From positions 16,258-80,257 of the forward strand of contig CAJTZX010000010.1 of the NCBI GenBank assembly GCA_910584345.1: DNA of 64,000 nt. Reading direction: 5' to 3'. This document shows, one piece after another, positions 62,331-64,000 of the stretch. This DNA is from an uncultured Eubacterium sp. Its GTDB lineage: Bacteria > Bacillota > Clostridia > Lachnospirales > Lachnospiraceae. Position numbers and translations under genes: made by a program. Position 1 is the first letter of the stretch; each line of letters opens with the position of its first letter. A model generated the notes under the pieces. That model saw only the letters and a list, made by a program, of their open reading frames with translations. It was not told the DNA's origin and made no database searches.

Positions 62331-62735
62331 TTAGCCATCAACCTCCAATAACTTGACTGCTAACAGCAGTAAAAAATAATATGCGGCCGCCAGTACAAGA
62401 AACAGAATTTGATTCATAAAAAATCCCATAACAACCTGTAAAGCCATAATGCCAATATGAACCCAGAAAGGCGAATTGTTTAATGCAGATGCAATAACTG
62501 CTTCAATCACGACAACGAATCCTACAGTTATCAATGATATTTGAAATACCATCGTTCCAAGCAGCATCAGCGCCAGGCCGCCTGCAACCATACCTGCAAA
62601 CGCCATTCGCACAGCTTTCGCTCTCTGTTCTCTTGCCTTTTGCTTTGATACCTGTTCTTTCCGGCTGTCATCCGCCTTATCTGCATCCAAATCAATCAGA
62701 CCTATTTCTTCTTCTTTACGCTTTAAACCACTCAT
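62331..62735 (-). CDS. hypothetical membrane protein, 134 aa
   Basis: I do not recognise it. The first 40 residues are charged and soluble (LKRKEEEIGLIDLDADKADD), then three or four membrane helices follow (AFAGMVAGGLALMLLGTMVF, ISLITVGFVVVIEAVIASAL, ILFLVLAAAYYFLLLLAV). It stands between the His-rich peptide and the dehydratase. The upstream sequence has no strong ribosome binding site but the frame is uninterrupted and hydrophobically patterned. Confidence 0.65.
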   Translation of the reverse strand: MSGLKRKEEEIGLIDLDADKADDSRKEQVSKQKAREQRAKAVRMAFAGMVAGGLALMLLGTMVFQISLITVGFVVVIEAVIASALNNSPFWVHIGIMALQVVMGFFMNQILFLVLAAAYYFLLLLAVKLLEVDG

Positions 62736-62860
62736 TTTTTCACATCCTGCTCTTCATTTTGTGCATTTGTTATGCATGAGCTTATTATATACTTACTTCC
62801 ATAAAACCTCAACTCTATTTTATCATATCGTTATTTTGTATTCACGAAGCTAAAAATAAT

Positions 62861-62894
62861 AACCCTGACAGTATCCTTCCATTCTGTCAGGGTT
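62861..62894 (-). terminator. terminator of the NDP-sugar dehydratase gene
   Basis: Perfect 11-bp stem AACCCTGACAG/CTGTCAGGGTT with a 12-base loop. T-rich tails on both strands; ends the gene to the right. Confidence 0.88.
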
Positions 62895-62980
62895 GTTTTT
62901 CTTTTTGTTTATGATTCTATAGAAATCTGCTTCTGTATTTTAAAAGTTTCCGATAATTTCTGCATTATCATACAGATGTG

Positions 62981-64000
62981 TCAACACACAGCGCTTCTCC
63001 AGCTGTCCAAAGTTTCCCGTACAGACTGATACAGAGGAATTTTGGGCGCCCATCCGGTAAGTTTTTGTATTTTATGAATGTCTGCTTCCATTACCGGTAC
63101 ATCAGACGGACGATATTTTTCCGGATCTGTTTCTATATGTATGTTCGCCGTGGAATACTCTAATACGATCTTAAGAATCTCCCTGATGCTGACTGCATGA
63201 CCGCTTCCGACGTTGTATGTCTCTCCTGCTTTTCCTTTTTCTGCAAGCATTGCATAAGCGCATACCACATCCCGTACGTCTGTAAAGTCACGTTTTACAT
63301 CCAGATTTCCGGTTTTTATCACCGGTTCTCTTTTACCTGCTTCAATCTCTGCAGCCTGCTTGCAAAAATCTGATACCGCAAACAGCGGAGCCTGCATCGA
63401 TCCGATATGATTAAAAGGACGCACCATCACGACATCCATGCCATAAGCCTGCGCATAAATACTGCCAATCATATTTTGGCAAGCTTTCGTAGCTGCATAG
63501 ATATTGCCGGGTCTTAAACACTGGCCTTCGCTAACCGGTATTTCATCCTCAAGGATTTTTCCATACTCTTCCCCAGAGCCAATCAGCACGATGCGAATCT
63601 GTTTCTCCTGCCTTCGCACAGCTTCCAGCACATGCATACTTCCTTTGATATTTACATCGATGGTCAAATCCGGACGTTTCCATGATACCGCTACAGAACT
63701 TTGTGCCGCCAAATGAAAGATAACGTCCGGTTTTATTTGTTCCAATCGTGCAGATAAGGCGTCTTTATCCAAAATATCCAGTCCAAAAACCGGCGTTTTT
63801 ATCAGATCTGTCGTTTTTATTGAATCAGCCGTTTTTATCAAATCAGCCGCTTCTTTCAAATCAGCCGTTTTTATCAAATTAGCCGTTTCTTTCAAATCAG
63901 TCGTTTCTTTCAAATAAGCCATTTCTTTCAAATCAGTCGTTTCTGCCAAATGAGTCGTTTCTGACGGCATTTTCGTAATTACCGTCTCATGCCCCAGACT
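62981..64000 (-). CDS. NDP-sugar 4,6-dehydratase/epimerase (GDP-mannose dehydratase-like), partial
   Basis: The 5' end is off the window: the frame is open to 64000 and reads SLGHETVITKMPSE there, the usual end of the first Rossmann beta-alpha-beta. An apparent ATG at 63970 is internal. Then come nine in-frame 18-bp units (about 54 residues, ADLIKT-type), absent from the family. The rest is normal: DVIFHLAAQSSVAVSWKRP, the catalytic YAATK in NIYAATKACQNM, VRPFNHIG, KRDFTDVRDVV and GETYNVGSGHAVSI. It is an SDR enzyme acting on a nucleotide sugar, probably for surface polysaccharide. Confidence 0.88.
   Translation of the reverse strand, partial: SLGHETVITKMPSETTHLAETTDLKEMAYLKETTDLKETANLIKTADLKEAADLIKTADSIKTTDLIKTPVFGLDILDKDALSARLEQIKPDVIFHLAAQSSVAVSWKRPDLTIDVNIKGSMHVLEAVRRQEKQIRIVLIGSGEEYGKILEDEIPVSEGQCLRPGNIYAATKACQNMIGSIYAQAYGMDVVMVRPFNHIGSMQAPLFAVSDFCKQAAEIEAGKREPVIKTGNLDVKRDFTDVRDVVCAYAMLAEKGKAGETYNVGSGHAVSIREILKIVLEYSTANIHIETDPEKYRPSDVPVMEADIHKIQKLTGWAPKIPLYQSVRETLDSWRSAVC
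63795..63956. repeat. 18-bp minisatellite within the dehydratase gene, nine units
   Basis: Units of the type GTTTTTATCAAATCAGCC and GTTTCTTTCAAATCAGTC run head to tail nine times, with a tenth partial unit. Eighteen is a multiple of three, so each unit adds six residues and the frame is kept. Confidence 0.92.

Noticed and set aside
63795..63956. Possible CRISPR array
   Set aside because: Units are 18 bp without spacers and lie in frame inside a gene.

Overview
The window looks like chromosome of a gut-type Clostridia, most likely Lachnospiraceae. The signs are AddAB instead of RecBCD, GGAGG-type ribosome binding sites, anaerobic NrdD, a four-subunit 2-oxoacid:ferredoxin oxidoreductase, a GGGtGRT/NifU-like pair and BspA-type leucine-rich repeat and Ig-like surface proteins. 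There is no prophage, ICE or CRISPR array. The only mobile traces are an integrase tail, two decayed genes and several families of short intergenic repeats. Most genes lie on the minus strand; the plus-strand block is 15.1-21.3 kb plus htpG.

Layout. 0-9 kb: partial PrsA-like foldase, a small acidic protein, Maf, AddA and AddB. 9-15 kb: a chemoreceptor paired with an orphan solute-binding lipoprotein, then a large secreted protein (papain-like domain, LRR, Big2, Fn3). 15-21 kb (plus): tRNA-Thr(CGU), a small unknown gene, and an XRE-cupin regulator leading potABCD. 21-28 kb: nrdD with candidate NrdR boxes, hisB overlapping a 52-aa gene, an orphan LytTR regulator, and a padR-DUF1700-DUF4097-pspC envelope operon. 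28-29 kb: a scar with a dead GH5 cellulase start and an integrase tail. 29-36 kb: GGGtGRT/NifU-like pair, Nudix-GNAT fusion, GlmU-like hexapeptide protein, topoisomerase III and an ATPase with a decayed P-loop. 37-43 kb: asd, argH, queH and a queC-yhhQ-queF operon behind a consensus promoter and a terminator-bearing leader that may be a preQ1 riboswitch. 43-50 kb: flavin oxidoreductase pseudogene, upp, htpG under a CIRCE operator, and a TetM-like GTPase fused to a YacP/Rae1-like NYN nuclease. 50-64 kb: FAD reductase, porGDAB-lysR, Ig-like secreted protein, an ABC permease/ATPase pair with no binding protein, a TrpB-like enzyme, a His/Cys-rich secreted peptide, a membrane protein, and a partial NDP-sugar dehydratase carrying an in-frame 18-bp minisatellite.

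The most unusual object is the GTPase-NYN fusion at 47231-50002. It joins an EF-G/TetM-like ribosome-binding body to a nuclease domain of the Rae1 type, which cleaves mRNA in the ribosomal A site. Other observations of note are CIRCE control of an htpG with charged insertions, the uncharacterised GGGtGRT/scaffold pair, a 177-bp palindromic MITE-like element, and dispersed repeats that supply the stop codons of two genes.

All calls were made by reading the sequence and translations; no database search was run.
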